Assembly: GCF_004769555.1 (NCBI RefSeq)
Contig: NZ_RQFY01000004.1
Location: forward strand, 1,364,001 to 1,428,000
Direction of reading: 5' to 3'
Length of the DNA stretch: 64,000 nt
Origin: Leptospira koniambonensis
Lineage (GTDB): Bacteria; Spirochaetota; Leptospiria; Leptospirales; Leptospiraceae
Under the pieces are notes generated by a model. The model searched no databases. It saw only the letters and a list, made by a program, of their open reading frames with translations, and was not told where the DNA came from. A program made the position numbers and the translations under genes. Below, piece after piece: positions 35,608 to 44,748 of the stretch (its first letter is position 1; each line of letters starts with the position of its first letter).

Positions 35608-38097
35608 TTAATCTGCAGGTTTAGGTCTACTCTGTACATATCTTTCTAAAAATAATATCCAATCTCTTTTGAGGGAGGGTTTTTTGAGATAAGAATCAAA
35701 TCCCGAACTTTTGAAAAATTCTTCAGAGCCTGGGAGCGCATGAGCTGTCCAAGCCACCAAATAAGGAGGATGAGCAAAAGTTTCTTTGATCCTTTTGGAA
35801 ACTTCTACTCCACTGATATCAGGAAGATCAATATCTAAAAGTATGATCTCGTAGGTTTCTCTATCCAGTTGAGCAATTGCATCTTTTCCCATTCCTAAGG
35901 AATGTACTTTCATTCCTAATTTAGTGAGAATATCGAACGCAACTCTTCTGGAAAATTCTTGGTCTTCCACGAGTAAAATTTTGAGAGGGGGCAGAACGAT
36001 AGGTGGAGCTGCCTCTTCTTCCAATTCTTGTTTTTCAGGTTCTTCTTGAGGGAATGGAAGTAAGAACGAAAATTTGGATCCTTTTCCTGGAGAACTTGTG
36101 ATCCGGATACTTCCTCCCATAAGCTCTACCAATTTTTTGGAGATGGTTAGGCCGAGTCCACTTCCACCAAATTTCCTAGCAACGGAAGAGTCTGCTTGTA
36201 CAAAAGGTTCGAATAGTACTGTTGATTGCTCTTCTGCAATACCTACTCCGTCGTCTTGTACCCAGAATTCTAAAATTCGAGAGAAAAGATCTTCTCCATA
36301 AAAACGAACTCCAAGGCAAATTTTCCCGCCTGAGCCTGTAAATTTGATCGCGTTACTCAAAAGATTTAAGAGTACTTGTTGGATCCTTCCTTCGTCTCCT
36401 AAAAAGATACCAGGATGATGTTCTGGATAAGAGAAATCTACTAAGACCCTTTTTTCTTCTGCTCTTGCTTTTACTACTCTTGCTGCTCTTTGCAAAACTG
36501 CAAATGGATCGAATGGCAGGATCTCCAATACGAAACGATGATTTTCTATTTTAGAAAGATCTAATAATTGGTTCACTAAGTGAAGAAGGTTCTCTCCAGA
36601 TGCTTGGATAATATCTGCATATTCTTTCTGCTCTTGGCTGAGAGGGGTTTCGGATAGAAGGTTAGAAGTCCCCAAAAGTCCATTCAAAGGTGTGCGGATC
36701 TCATGGCTCATAATTGCCAAGAAATCGTATCTGTATTTTGCTTCCCATTCTGCTTTTTCTTTTGCAGCAGTAAGTTGAACAGTTCTGGATTCTACTTTAT
36801 TTTCTAATTCAGTTTTTAATTCGTTTAGGTTCTGGTTAGCAATCTGCAATCCCTTCTCTGCTTCCATAGAAGTTCGTAAAACCCTGGAGAAAGAGAATGA
36901 AAAGCCTAAACTATGAAAGAATATGAATAAAAATATAGCAGGGGCTAATATATAATGGTTATTTAATATATAGTTAGATGATAAAATATCGTTTGCGCCT
37001 GCAGTAATTATGAAAGAGATCCCCACTAAGAAAAATCTAGATCCAGGTCTTGCATGGATGACTGCTCTGGCACATCCTAAAAGAGTATAAGCTCCACCTA
37101 TAATGACTGTAAATTGGAATGGGAAAAGTAATCTTGCGTAATATTCTGCAGGCAATACCAAAGTTGGAATGGAGAAGACCAACATTGTAATGAGAGAGAT
37201 CCTTTCCGTTTTAGGATGGAAATCTTGTTTGAATGCAGTGGCAGAATAAGATAAAAATCCCGAGCATAGAACATAGGTGCTCAAGTATTCCAATCTATAA
37301 CTGACCTCCCAGGGAACCTCTGGAAATACATAATTGAATAATCTGTTTCCAGTTAGGAAAAATCTGAATACGGAAGCCAAAGAAAATAGTGCAAAGTATA
37401 ATTGGCTTTTTTCTTCTCTTGTTCTTAAAAAAGCCATGATCTGATAGATCGCAAGAACCAAAACTGCAGCAGAGCTTGCAATATCTACTGCTTGGCTTGA
37501 ATGCAGTTTTTTTAATATAAGAGCAGGGGTGCCAATCTCAGGGGTAAACCAAAGTCCTCCATTGATATGAGCAAAATTAGATATTTCAAAATCTAATCTT
37601 TTCAAATTTTGAGGAAGAAGTACTATAGAAGTTTGTAAAAATGGAACTGAGGTCTCAGGAGTTTTTCCCACCTTACCGACAGTTTCTAAAAGTTTTCCAT
37701 CCGCATAGATCGAGTAGGAAGTTCCAAGATCCGGAACCTTTAACATCAACTCAGGAGAATTTTCAGGAAATTGCAGATATAAAGTGTAGGTCCCGAAACC
37801 TTTTCCATTTGGAAATAAAAGTTTTCCGTCTTTAGTAAACTCATTCCAGATCTGAGGAATAGGAGCGTAGATTTTCTCTTGGATTTGCTGAGGAAGCTCC
37901 GGCTCTGATGCTAAAAATTTTCCAGGAACTAATTCCCAATCTCCCTTAAGAGAGAGGATCGTTTTGTTTGGATCCCAAGTTTTTGTATTTAGTTTACCTT
38001 CTCGAATTTCCCCCAGATCATAATCTGTCCTTCCGCAATTCCAGGAGAGTAGAATGCAGAGAATAAAAATTGGGAAAATTACGCGATTCGAATGCAT
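35608..38097 (-). CDS. Hybrid histidine kinase with 7TMR-DISM sensor
   Basis: The 829-residue protein starts with a signal-like helix, an extracytoplasmic beta-sandwich of the 7TMR-DISM extracellular type (about 35-195), seven membrane helices (about 200-405), a coiled coil, a HisKA domain with H465 in SHEIRTPLNG, an ATPase domain with QDDGVGIA and GGSGLGLTIS boxes (about 570-690) and a C-terminal receiver (about 705-825) with D755. The sensor probably binds a carbohydrate-like or envelope ligand. The phosphate would go on to a phosphotransfer protein not seen here. The stop codon is eleven bases from the small lipoprotein start. Confidence 0.92.
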   Translation of the reverse strand: MHSNRVIFPIFILCILLSWNCGRTDYDLGEIREGKLNTKTWDPNKTILSLKGDWELVPGKFLASEPELPQQIQEKIYAPIPQIWNEFTKDGKLLFPNGKGFGTYTLYLQFPENSPELMLKVPDLGTSYSIYADGKLLETVGKVGKTPETSVPFLQTSIVLLPQNLKRLDFEISNFAHINGGLWFTPEIGTPALILKKLHSSQAVDIASSAAVLVLAIYQIMAFLRTREEKSQLYFALFSLASVFRFFLTGNRLFNYVFPEVPWEVSYRLEYLSTYVLCSGFLSYSATAFKQDFHPKTERISLITMLVFSIPTLVLPAEYYARLLFPFQFTVIIGGAYTLLGCARAVIHARPGSRFFLVGISFIITAGANDILSSNYILNNHYILAPAIFLFIFFHSLGFSFSFSRVLRTSMEAEKGLQIANQNLNELKTELENKVESRTVQLTAAKEKAEWEAKYRYDFLAIMSHEIRTPLNGLLGTSNLLSETPLSQEQKEYADIIQASGENLLHLVNQLLDLSKIENHRFVLEILPFDPFAVLQRAARVVKARAEEKRVLVDFSYPEHHPGIFLGDEGRIQQVLLNLLSNAIKFTGSGGKICLGVRFYGEDLFSRILEFWVQDDGVGIAEEQSTVLFEPFVQADSSVARKFGGSGLGLTISKKLVELMGGSIRITSSPGKGSKFSFLLPFPQEEPEKQELEEEAAPPIVLPPLKILLVEDQEFSRRVAFDILTKLGMKVHSLGMGKDAIAQLDRETYEIILLDIDLPDISGVEVSKRIKETFAHPPYLVAWTAHALPGSEEFFKSSGFDSYLKKPSLKRDWILFLERYVQSRPKPAD

Positions 38098-38205
38098 AAA
38101 TGACGGAATTTCATCCTATAAACGACGTATTTTCGAGTTTGTCCACCTTTTACGGCAAAGCGGAATCCTTTTTTGGGCCGATCTTTAGAGTAAGGAAGCG
38201 ACTCA

Positions 38206-38544
38206 ATGCTGGAATCTTACGATAAGGAAACCGAATCTACGGAGCATGAGGAGCTAGGCGACGAACTTCTACACTTGCTGGATGAGGATGGAAACCCATA
38301 TTCTTTTATTGTGGGAGAAGTAGTTGAGTTAGACGAACACCAATATTTTTTACTCATTCCTTCTTCCGAAGACGAAACAGATTTTATCAATCTGGATGTT
38401 GGATTTTTAAAGGGAGAAGAAAGTTTCGGATACTTTGCTGTGAAGATAGAAGCAGATGAATTCGGAGAAGATAGATTAGTAGAAGTCACAGACCCCAGAG
38501 AGTTAGAAGATTTATTGTACGAATTGAACTCTGACGTAGTCTAA
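38206..38544 (+). CDS. DUF1292-family acidic protein
   Basis: The 112-residue protein is very acidic and matches DUF1292 (YrzB-like): LLDEDGNPYSFIVGEVVELDEHQYFLLIP and the late FGEDRLVEVTDPRELEDLL. The family is common in Gram-positive bacteria and its function is unknown. An AAGGAAG ribosome binding site lies before the ATG. No obvious functional link to the neighbours is visible. Confidence 0.82.
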   Translation: MLESYDKETESTEHEELGDELLHLLDEDGNPYSFIVGEVVELDEHQYFLLIPSSEDETDFINLDVGFLKGEESFGYFAVKIEADEFGEDRLVEVTDPRELEDLLYELNSDVV

Positions 38545-38637
38545 TGGGTCCAATGATTTTGATTTTTGTTTTGAAAATAGTTTTTTTCACGTAAAAAAAG
38601 AAATCGCATAATTTTCAACGGATTAGAAACTATCATA

Positions 38638-40125
38638 GTGGAATTGAACTCCCTTAACTTCGAGTTTCAAATTTTAGCTCTCTCGAGTCTCATTATCTTG
38701 AGTATAGGCTTATTGCGCGTTTCCACAAAATTTGGAATTCCTTCTCTACTTATATTCTTAACGATCGGGATGCTTGCTGGTTCCGACGGCATTCTAAAGA
38801 TCTGGTTTAACGACGCGGATCTGACCCGTAAAGTCGGTTCAATTGCATTAGCGTTTATCTTATTTTCCGGTGGTCTGGAGACAGACTGGGTCAAGGTAAA
38901 ACCTATACTTGGAAAAGGAATTTCTCTCGGTACCTTGGGAGTACTTCTCACCTGTTTGTTCGTTGCGTTATTCGCAATTTTTGTAATGGGTTTTGATCCT
39001 ATTATTGGATTTCTTTTAGGTGCGATTGTATCTTCCACCGACGCTGCCGCAGTATTCAATGTTCTCAGAACGAGCAATATTGGTATGCGAAAAGGACTCA
39101 CTTCTCTTTTAGAATTGGAGTCAGGAAGTAACGATCCTCTCGCAGTATTATTAACCACTTCTGTTTTAGGTTTTGTTGGGGCTTCTTCTCCTTCTTGGGA
39201 CACCTTGGCCTGGACCATCTTTCAACAATTTAGTTTGGGAATTATCTTGGGTCTACTTTTAGGATACTGGATCTACCGAGGTATGAACCGTATCAAACTG
39301 GATTACGAAGGTTTATATCCGGTATTACTTTCTGCTTCTGTTTTGTTTGTATATGCAGCAACCGATTTGATCGGTGGAAACCCGTTCTTAGCTGTGTATA
39401 TTGCAGGGATCATTATAGGAAATAGATCCTTCGTACATAAACGAAGTAATGTTCGTTTTATGGATGGGATTGCATGGTTGATGCAGATCGTGATGTTCCT
39501 TACCCTAGGACTTCTAGTATTCCCTTCTAAAATTCCATCTGTTGCAATACTTGGAATTGCATTCTCAGTTTTTCTAACTGTGATTGCTAGACCGGCAGCA
39601 GTGTTTTTAGCTCTTACTGGATTTAACGTAGACTGGAGAGAAAAACTTTTGGTCTCTTGGGTAGGATTAAGAGGTGCTGCTCCGATCATTCTGGCAACAT
39701 TCCCTTTTGCAAAACAACTTCCAGAATCGGAGATGATCTTTCATATCGTCTTCTTTACTGTATTAACTTCTTTATTATTACAAGGATCTACGATCCCATA
39801 TGCAGTTCGAATTTTAGGACTCGAGGCAGCATTGGAACAAAGAGCTTCTTATCCATTTGAATTCGAGAATAAAGATAAGAGCGATACCCAACTTCTGGAG
39901 TATATTGTTCCGTATGGTTCAGCTTCTGTAGGCAAGTTTGTTTACGAATTAGATTTCCCTGAAAACTCTTTGATCACATTGATCTATAGAGGAGATTCAC
40001 ATTTGGTTCCAACTGGTAAGACCAAAATGGAAGATGGTGATGTACTTTTGGTTTTAACTCCTGAAGGTGCAGAAGATAAGATCCGAGAAATCCTTTCCAG
40101 AATGGGAGATAGAAAGGAAGCCTAA
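38638..40125 (+). CDS. Potassium/proton or sodium/proton antiporter, CPA1 NhaP2-like, with TrkA-C domain
   Basis: The 495-residue protein has about 12 membrane helices (residues 10-400) of the CPA1 exchanger fold and a C-terminal TrkA-C domain (about 415-490) with FVYELDFPENSLITLIYRGD and a MEDGDVLLVLTP end. The helix-5 region reads VSSTDAAAVFNVLRTSN and the helix-6 region ELESGSNDPLAVLL, which hold the ion-binding acidic residues. This layout is that of NhaP2/CvrA, which exports potassium or sodium against protons. The start is GTG at 38638 and has no strong ribosome binding site. Confidence 0.9.
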   Translation: MELNSLNFEFQILALSSLIILSIGLLRVSTKFGIPSLLIFLTIGMLAGSDGILKIWFNDADLTRKVGSIALAFILFSGGLETDWVKVKPILGKGISLGTLGVLLTCLFVALFAIFVMGFDPIIGFLLGAIVSSTDAAAVFNVLRTSNIGMRKGLTSLLELESGSNDPLAVLLTTSVLGFVGASSPSWDTLAWTIFQQFSLGIILGLLLGYWIYRGMNRIKLDYEGLYPVLLSASVLFVYAATDLIGGNPFLAVYIAGIIIGNRSFVHKRSNVRFMDGIAWLMQIVMFLTLGLLVFPSKIPSVAILGIAFSVFLTVIARPAAVFLALTGFNVDWREKLLVSWVGLRGAAPIILATFPFAKQLPESEMIFHIVFFTVLTSLLLQGSTIPYAVRILGLEAALEQRASYPFEFENKDKSDTQLLEYIVPYGSASVGKFVYELDFPENSLITLIYRGDSHLVPTGKTKMEDGDVLLVLTPEGAEDKIREILSRMGDRKEA

Positions 40126-40140
40126 GCTTCTCAGAATGGA

Positions 40141-41766
40141 ATGGATCGTATTGATTGGAAGAAATTTCTCCGATCTAATTATTTCGAACTGACCCTTATT
40201 CTTTTTATCTTCTCTTATATCTCTTACCAAAACGCTTGGTTAAGTGATGATTCATTTATTAGTTTTAGAGTTTTAGATCATTTTGTAAATGGTTTCGGTT
40301 TGCGTTGGAATATCGCAGAGCGTGTTCAGGCATTTACAAATCCACTCTTGATCTTGGTGCTTTCTCCTTTTTATTATTTATATCAGAATATAGTATTCTG
40401 GTCTTTCTTGAGTTCATTTGTTTGGGGAATCTCTGCATTTTATTTTTTAAAAAAGATCTCTGTTTCTAAAGTTTCATTTTGGTTGGGGTTTGGATTTTTA
40501 TTATCTTCTAGATCCTTTATCGATTACTCTTATTCAGGTTTAGAAAATTCTTTAAATTATCTAATCGAATCAATCTTCTTCTATTTGTATTTTAGGAAAG
40601 AAGAAGGGACCGATTCTAAATTACCTAACCTTGTACTTCTTGCCAGTTTTGGCTTAGTTTCCAGGATCGATTTCATTCTAATCTTCTTAATCCCTCTTCT
40701 GGTTGTTTTTATCCAGGATTGGAAGAATAGGAAAATTAATATTTCTTTAAGTTCTAAGATAACTTTATGTAGTCTACCTGCGGTTTTTTGGTTTCTATTC
40801 TCTGCTATATATTACGGTTCCCTTTTACCAAATACATATTATTCTAAAACGAATGTAGAAGATTCTTTCATCCAATTACTTTCGCAAGGCCTAAGATATT
40901 ACGTCTTCGAACTGAAATGGGATCTTATCGTATTTGCATTTCTCCCGATCGTAACAATTGTCCGAGCCGTTTTACGGAAGAATAATAATTCTATTTTGAT
41001 CTCTTTGATTTTCTCTTTGCCTTATCTTGCGTATATCCTCTTTGTCGGCGGGGATTTTATGGCAGGAAGGTTTTTTACTTATGTGATCTTTCTTTTCGGG
41101 ATCGCATTGGTCCGTTTGGAGAATATAGAGAAAAAAGAAATCTATATTCTTGGATCTGTTTTGCTTCTTTATAATATTCTTCTATCCACTAGCCCGATAC
41201 ATTCAGTGAAACAACAAGCGAAACATAATCCTTGGGTTTTAGAAAGAGGTGAGATCGCAGATGAGAAACTTTGGTATTATTCAGGAACTGGCCTTGCTTG
41301 GCTGAATAAGAAAAATTCTCTCCTTTCCAATTTTGCGAATAAAAAATCTTTTTTTCCTCCGACTGATAAAAAGATATTCATTAAATTTAATACTGGCGCG
41401 CTTGGATTTTTTCTACCTGACCAACATGTCATCGATATAATTGCTTTAGGTGATCCTCTACTTTCTAGGATCCAAGGAAAAGGTAGGGTAGGTCATAAGA
41501 TCAGACGTTTACCTTTTGGTTATTTTGAGTCTATAGAGTCAGGGGAAAATAAGATACACGATCCTAAACTCAAAGAATATTATAATTCTTTGAACATATT
41601 AACAAGAGGAGAAGTTTTCGATCCCAGAAGATGGGATTTGTTCTGGAAGTTTCAATTTGGCTCTCTTCGAAAATTCAAAGATCCATATCTAATAGATGAG
41701 GTTCGTGAAAATATAATGTGGGAAGAAGAGAATCGTAAAAGGAATGAAGGAATAAATTCGCTCTAA
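40141..41766 (+). CDS. GT-C fold membrane glycosyltransferase-like protein
   Basis: The 541-residue protein has about ten membrane helices in the first 350 residues and a soluble C-terminal part. LSDDSFISFRVLDHFVNGFGLRWN in the first loop resembles the acidic-pair loop of GT-C enzymes that use lipid-linked sugars, and AERVQAFTNPLL follows as in related family members. It probably transfers a sugar from a polyprenyl phosphate donor to an envelope acceptor. Acceptor and sugar are unknown. It starts 15 bases after the antiporter stop. Confidence 0.72.
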   Translation: MDRIDWKKFLRSNYFELTLILFIFSYISYQNAWLSDDSFISFRVLDHFVNGFGLRWNIAERVQAFTNPLLILVLSPFYYLYQNIVFWSFLSSFVWGISAFYFLKKISVSKVSFWLGFGFLLSSRSFIDYSYSGLENSLNYLIESIFFYLYFRKEEGTDSKLPNLVLLASFGLVSRIDFILIFLIPLLVVFIQDWKNRKINISLSSKITLCSLPAVFWFLFSAIYYGSLLPNTYYSKTNVEDSFIQLLSQGLRYYVFELKWDLIVFAFLPIVTIVRAVLRKNNNSILISLIFSLPYLAYILFVGGDFMAGRFFTYVIFLFGIALVRLENIEKKEIYILGSVLLLYNILLSTSPIHSVKQQAKHNPWVLERGEIADEKLWYYSGTGLAWLNKKNSLLSNFANKKSFFPPTDKKIFIKFNTGALGFFLPDQHVIDIIALGDPLLSRIQGKGRVGHKIRRLPFGYFESIESGENKIHDPKLKEYYNSLNILTRGEVFDPRRWDLFWKFQFGSLRKFKDPYLIDEVRENIMWEEENRKRNEGINSL

Positions 41767-41787
41767 AACAATAATTTTGCTCTGAAA

Positions 41788-41803
41788 TGTAGGAGCTCCT
41801 ACA
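41788..41803. repeat. 16-bp perfect palindrome, copy 2, overlapping the motA stop
   Basis: TGTAGGAGCTCCTACA is identical to the copy at 725-740. Here it lies between two convergent genes and its right arm includes the motA stop codon (41801-41799 on the minus strand). As RNA it folds to six base pairs with an AGCT loop, but no long U-run follows on either strand. Confidence 0.7.
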
Positions 41804-42530
41804 AAAACGGAGCCATTCTCTCTACAAGTATCCTTCTATTGTCTCCAGTTTGTAGAGAAATAATTCCTCGGATGATTGCCTGTCTTCTTCTGTCTCTGGA
41901 AAATGCCCAAGTCCTGAGTCTGTTTGCCAATGGGAAATAAGCTAAGTTTGCAAATGCGATCCCGTAAAAAGTTGCGATAAATGCTGTAGCGATCCCTTCT
42001 CCAAGAGCTCTTGTTCCAGCGCCTAAATTTTCTAGTACACTCACGAGTCCCATCACTGTTCCGATGATCCCGATCGTAGGCGAAAATCCTCCGGCGGTTT
42101 CTAGAATTTTTGCGGAACGAGTTTCTTTATTTTCCAGACCTTCTGCTGCTTCGAATAAAATTTCTTCCACCGCTCTTGGATCTGTTCCATCTACGATGAG
42201 CTGGATCCCTTTTCTTAAGAATGCGTCAGGCACTCCTGCGAGTTGGTCTTCGAGGGATAATAGTCCGTTCTTTCTGGCCTTCTCCGCAAAATCCAAGAAT
42301 ACGTCTGAAAGTGAAAATTCTCTTTTAGGAAAAAGAGATTCTCTTAAGTGAATGATCAAGTTTGCAAATTCTTCAGGAGTATAACTTGCGAATGTTGCAC
42401 CAGCAGTTCCGCCTAGGATCAATACAAGTGCGGATAGTTTGAGAAAGGAAAGAAAATGCGCTTCTTCTAATAAGATAGCTAATAGTACGGAAGCAAATGC
42501 GGCAATTAAACCTAGGATGGCCGAACGCAT
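41799..42530 (-). CDS. motA: MotA/TolQ/ExbB-family proton channel, MotA-like
   Basis: The 243-residue protein has four membrane helices and the conserved MotA core [22 protein letters not shown] near residues 148-169 and [29 protein letters not shown] (about 177-205). The large cytoplasmic loop between helices 2 and 3 (about 55-145) favours MotA over ExbB/TolQ. MotA with MotB forms the ion-driven flagellar stator. No motB-like gene follows, which is unusual, although other spirochaete genomes may encode more than one MotA. Its stop codon overlaps a palindrome. Confidence 0.82.
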   Translation of the reverse strand: MRSAILGLIAAFASVLLAILLEEAHFLSFLKLSALVLILGGTAGATFASYTPEEFANLIIHLRESLFPKREFSLSDVFLDFAEKARKNGLLSLEDQLAGVPDAFLRKGIQLIVDGTDPRAVEEILFEAAEGLENKETRSAKILETAGGFSPTIGIIGTVMGLVSVLENLGAGTRALGEGIATAFIATFYGIAFANLAYFPLANRLRTWAFSRDRRRQAIIRGIISLQTGDNRRILVERMAPFL

Positions 42531-42555
42531 GGGAGCAAATTAGGTAGATTATGTC

Positions 42556-42696
42556 ATGGAGACAAGCGTTTTCAAAAAAATAGAGGACGGTTCGTCCCAT
42601 CCCCTCTACAAGAAAGTGAAAATTCGCAGTGGATTGGCTTTAGCCAGGGAGGCTAAAGGTCCATCCGATTTAGAATATCGGATTTCAAAGTTCTGA
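42556..42696 (+). CDS. Possible 46-residue small protein
   Basis: An ATG at 42556 opens a 46-codon frame with plausible codon use that fills half of the gap before the GT2 gene. The product is basic (METSVFKKIEDGSSHPLYKK at its start) with a helix near the middle, LALAREAKG. The same DNA holds two hairpins, TTTAGCC/GGCTAAA (42632-42650) and ATCCGAT/ATCGGAT (42663-42683), so a structured leader RNA is an alternative reading. No homologue is recalled. Confidence 0.35.
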   Translation: METSVFKKIEDGSSHPLYKKVKIRSGLALAREAKGPSDLEYRISKF

Positions 42697-42822
42697 CCTT
42701 AGGGTTTCCGTCCGTTTTTTCCGAGAGAGGAGCAATTTAATTTGTGAGCGAAAAATGTGGCTTTGCATGTTGCGCTGCAAAATCCATTGACTTTTTAGGT
42801 ATTTCCAAAATTTTTGTCCCAA

Positions 42823-44367
42823 ATGCTCACTGTAGTCACCGTTCTGTTTTTGGGAATTTACGCCCTAGATATTCTAGGATTATTTTTCTTTGGAATTCAC
42901 ACCTATATCATGGTGTATCTTTACAAAAAGTACAACGCCAATTGTGATACAGACCCGAGCAGAAACCTTTCTTTGGACGATCCGAGCCTTCCGGTAGTCA
43001 CTGTCCAACTTCCTATTTTTAACGAATTTTACGTAGTAGATCGTTTGATCGACTCCACAATTGCATTAAAATATCCTAAAGATAAATTAGAGATCCAAGT
43101 CCTGGATGATTCTACTGATGAGACCATCCAAAAAGCTGCTTCCTTAGTAGCAAAATACAAGGCTCAAGGTTTCGATATTCATCACCTTCACAGAACCAAT
43201 CGTGTTGGTCATAAAGCAGGTGCTTTGGACGAAGGGATGAGAGTTTCTAAAGGGGACTACATCGCTATTTTTGATGCGGACTTCATGCCGGATCCTGAAT
43301 TCCTTCTTAAAACCATGGCTTACTTTGACGATCCTCAGATCGGAATGGTACAAGCACGTTGGGGTCATATCAACGCAGATTATAATATTCTAACCAAAGC
43401 TCAAAGTTTCGGTATCGACGGTCACTTCATGATCGAGCAGGTAGCAAGAAACGGTTCCAAACTTTGGATGAACTTCAACGGTACTGCAGGTACTTGGAGA
43501 AAGAAAACTATCGAGGATGCTGGCGGTTGGGAGCATGATACTCTTACCGAAGACTTCGACCTTTCTTACCGTGCAGAGCTAAGAGGCTGGAAGTTCCGTT
43601 ATTTTAAAGATGTGGTTTGCCCTGCAGAAATCCCTGCGATGATGTCTGCATACAAGTCCCAACAATTCCGTTGGTGCAAAGGTTCTATCCAGACTGCAGT
43701 GAAACTTCTTCCTCGTATCTGGAAAGCAGACCTACCTTGGAAAACCAAGGCTGAGGCTGTGACCCACTTGATCAACTATTCTGTTCACCCACTTATGATC
43801 GTGAACATTCTATTCAGCGCTCCATTATTATTAATGGAATACTGGTCAGGTTTCAGCTTCTATGATCTTCCATTAGAGGTATTATCTGGAACTGCAGCGA
43901 TCCTTTCTATCGGATCTGTTGGACCAATGTTCTTCTACGCATACTCTCAAAAGACATTATACAAAGACTGGAAGAAGAGAATGATCTATCTTCCAATCTT
44001 GATCATGATTGGAACTGGGATTGCGATCGTAAACACCAGAGCTTGGCTTGAGGCTGTTTTAGGGATCCAATCTTCTTTCAAAAGAACTCCTAAATTGAGA
44101 ATTGAAAACAACTCTGACTCACTAAAAGAAAGGCTGAAATACACCGTTCCTTTGGATTTCCATGTAGTTCTTGAGTTCCTATTGGGTTGTTATTGTGTGT
44201 TTTCCGTTGTGCTATCTTTCTTAGTGGGACGTCCTTATATAGTGGGCTTCCTATTGATCTATGGGATCGGTTTCTTCTTCGTAGCTTTTAAATCTTTCCA
44301 AGAATTTACCTGGAAATACAAAGAAGCAAGAAACGCGGCTCAGGAAGAGATCCCTCAGGAAGCCTGA
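42823..44367 (+). CDS. Cellulose-synthase-like family 2 glycosyltransferase
   Basis: The protein (514 residues from this ATG) is a processive GT2 enzyme like CslA/BcsA. A first membrane helix (about 1-30) is followed by the GT2 domain with PIFNEFYVVDRLI, VLDDSTDET, the DAD metal motif in AIFDADFMPDPEFL, EDFDLSYR and QQFRWCKG, then four C-terminal membrane helices. All catalytic motifs of beta-glycan synthases (D, DxD, ED, QxxRW) are present. No cyclic-di-GMP PilZ domain is seen. A TTG at 42814 would add three residues. The polymer is unknown; beta-mannan or glucan are possible. Confidence 0.85.
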   Translation: MLTVVTVLFLGIYALDILGLFFFGIHTYIMVYLYKKYNANCDTDPSRNLSLDDPSLPVVTVQLPIFNEFYVVDRLIDSTIALKYPKDKLEIQVLDDSTDETIQKAASLVAKYKAQGFDIHHLHRTNRVGHKAGALDEGMRVSKGDYIAIFDADFMPDPEFLLKTMAYFDDPQIGMVQARWGHINADYNILTKAQSFGIDGHFMIEQVARNGSKLWMNFNGTAGTWRKKTIEDAGGWEHDTLTEDFDLSYRAELRGWKFRYFKDVVCPAEIPAMMSAYKSQQFRWCKGSIQTAVKLLPRIWKADLPWKTKAEAVTHLINYSVHPLMIVNILFSAPLLLMEYWSGFSFYDLPLEVLSGTAAILSIGSVGPMFFYAYSQKTLYKDWKKRMIYLPILIMIGTGIAIVNTRAWLEAVLGIQSSFKRTPKLRIENNSDSLKERLKYTVPLDFHVVLEFLLGCYCVFSVVLSFLVGRPYIVGFLLIYGIGFFFVAFKSFQEFTWKYKEARNAAQEEIPQEA

Positions 44368-44423
44368 CAAAGCTTCCGCCATACAAAAGGCGAGAAACGG
44401 GTTGACTCCCTGTGCCCTCGCCT
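44358..44423 (+). promoter_or_regulatory. Two hairpins between the GT2 gene and the cysteine-protein operon
   Basis: GGAAGC (44358-44363) pairs with GCTTCC (44372-44377) across the GT2 stop codon, and AGGCGAG (44388-44394) pairs with CTCGCCT (44417-44423). Neither has a U-run, so they may be a factor-independent barrier or leader structure. A TTGACT at 44402-44407 lies in the loop of the second. Confidence 0.35.
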
Positions 44424-44458
44424 AAATCTGTCAAATACCCCAGGAAACAGGATAACCG

Positions 44459-44740
44459 ATGAGTGAGAAAGTCTATTGCGCCAACTGCCTGCATTGTGTA
44501 ACCGTCAGACAGTATGAATCCGAGGCGGACAAATACATCCTCCGGGTCAAATGTACCAAGAAAAAATGGTCCAAACGTTCCGGCGAAGAGAAGTTATACA
44601 AATACTTCACTGTGGCTCGCCGTATGCAGACTGATTGCGAATTCTACGAGCCGATGGGAGAAATCCTTCCTTATATCAAAAATTTGAAGAAAGAACTTCC
44701 CATTAAAGACGAAATCTACATGGTGAAGTCGCTTAGCTAA
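44459..44740 (+). CDS. Small cysteine-motif protein
   Basis: The 93-residue protein has YCANCLHC (C7, C10, C13), a lone cysteine in VKCTKKKW and TDCEFYEPMGE. The C-x2-C-x2-C start with two later cysteines suggests a zinc or iron-sulfur site. It is basic overall, has no signal peptide, and opens the operon containing the RnfC/RnfD-like genes. AGGATAACCG precedes the ATG. I do not recognise a named family. It could be a small electron-transfer or metal protein working with the neighbours. Confidence 0.75.
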   Translation: MSEKVYCANCLHCVTVRQYESEADKYILRVKCTKKKWSKRSGEEKLYKYFTVARRMQTDCEFYEPMGEILPYIKNLKKELPIKDEIYMVKSLS

Positions 44741-44748
44741 AAAGGGCA

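Noticed and set aside
38217..38489. Serine-rich reading frame opposite the DUF1292 gene
   Set aside because: It is the antisense shadow of an acidic protein (GAA/GAT read backwards as serine and other codons).
42600..42700. Cyclic-di-GMP or similar riboswitch before the GT2 gene
   Set aside because: Two hairpins are present but the conserved core sequences of known riboswitch classes are absent. The region also reads as a small open frame.
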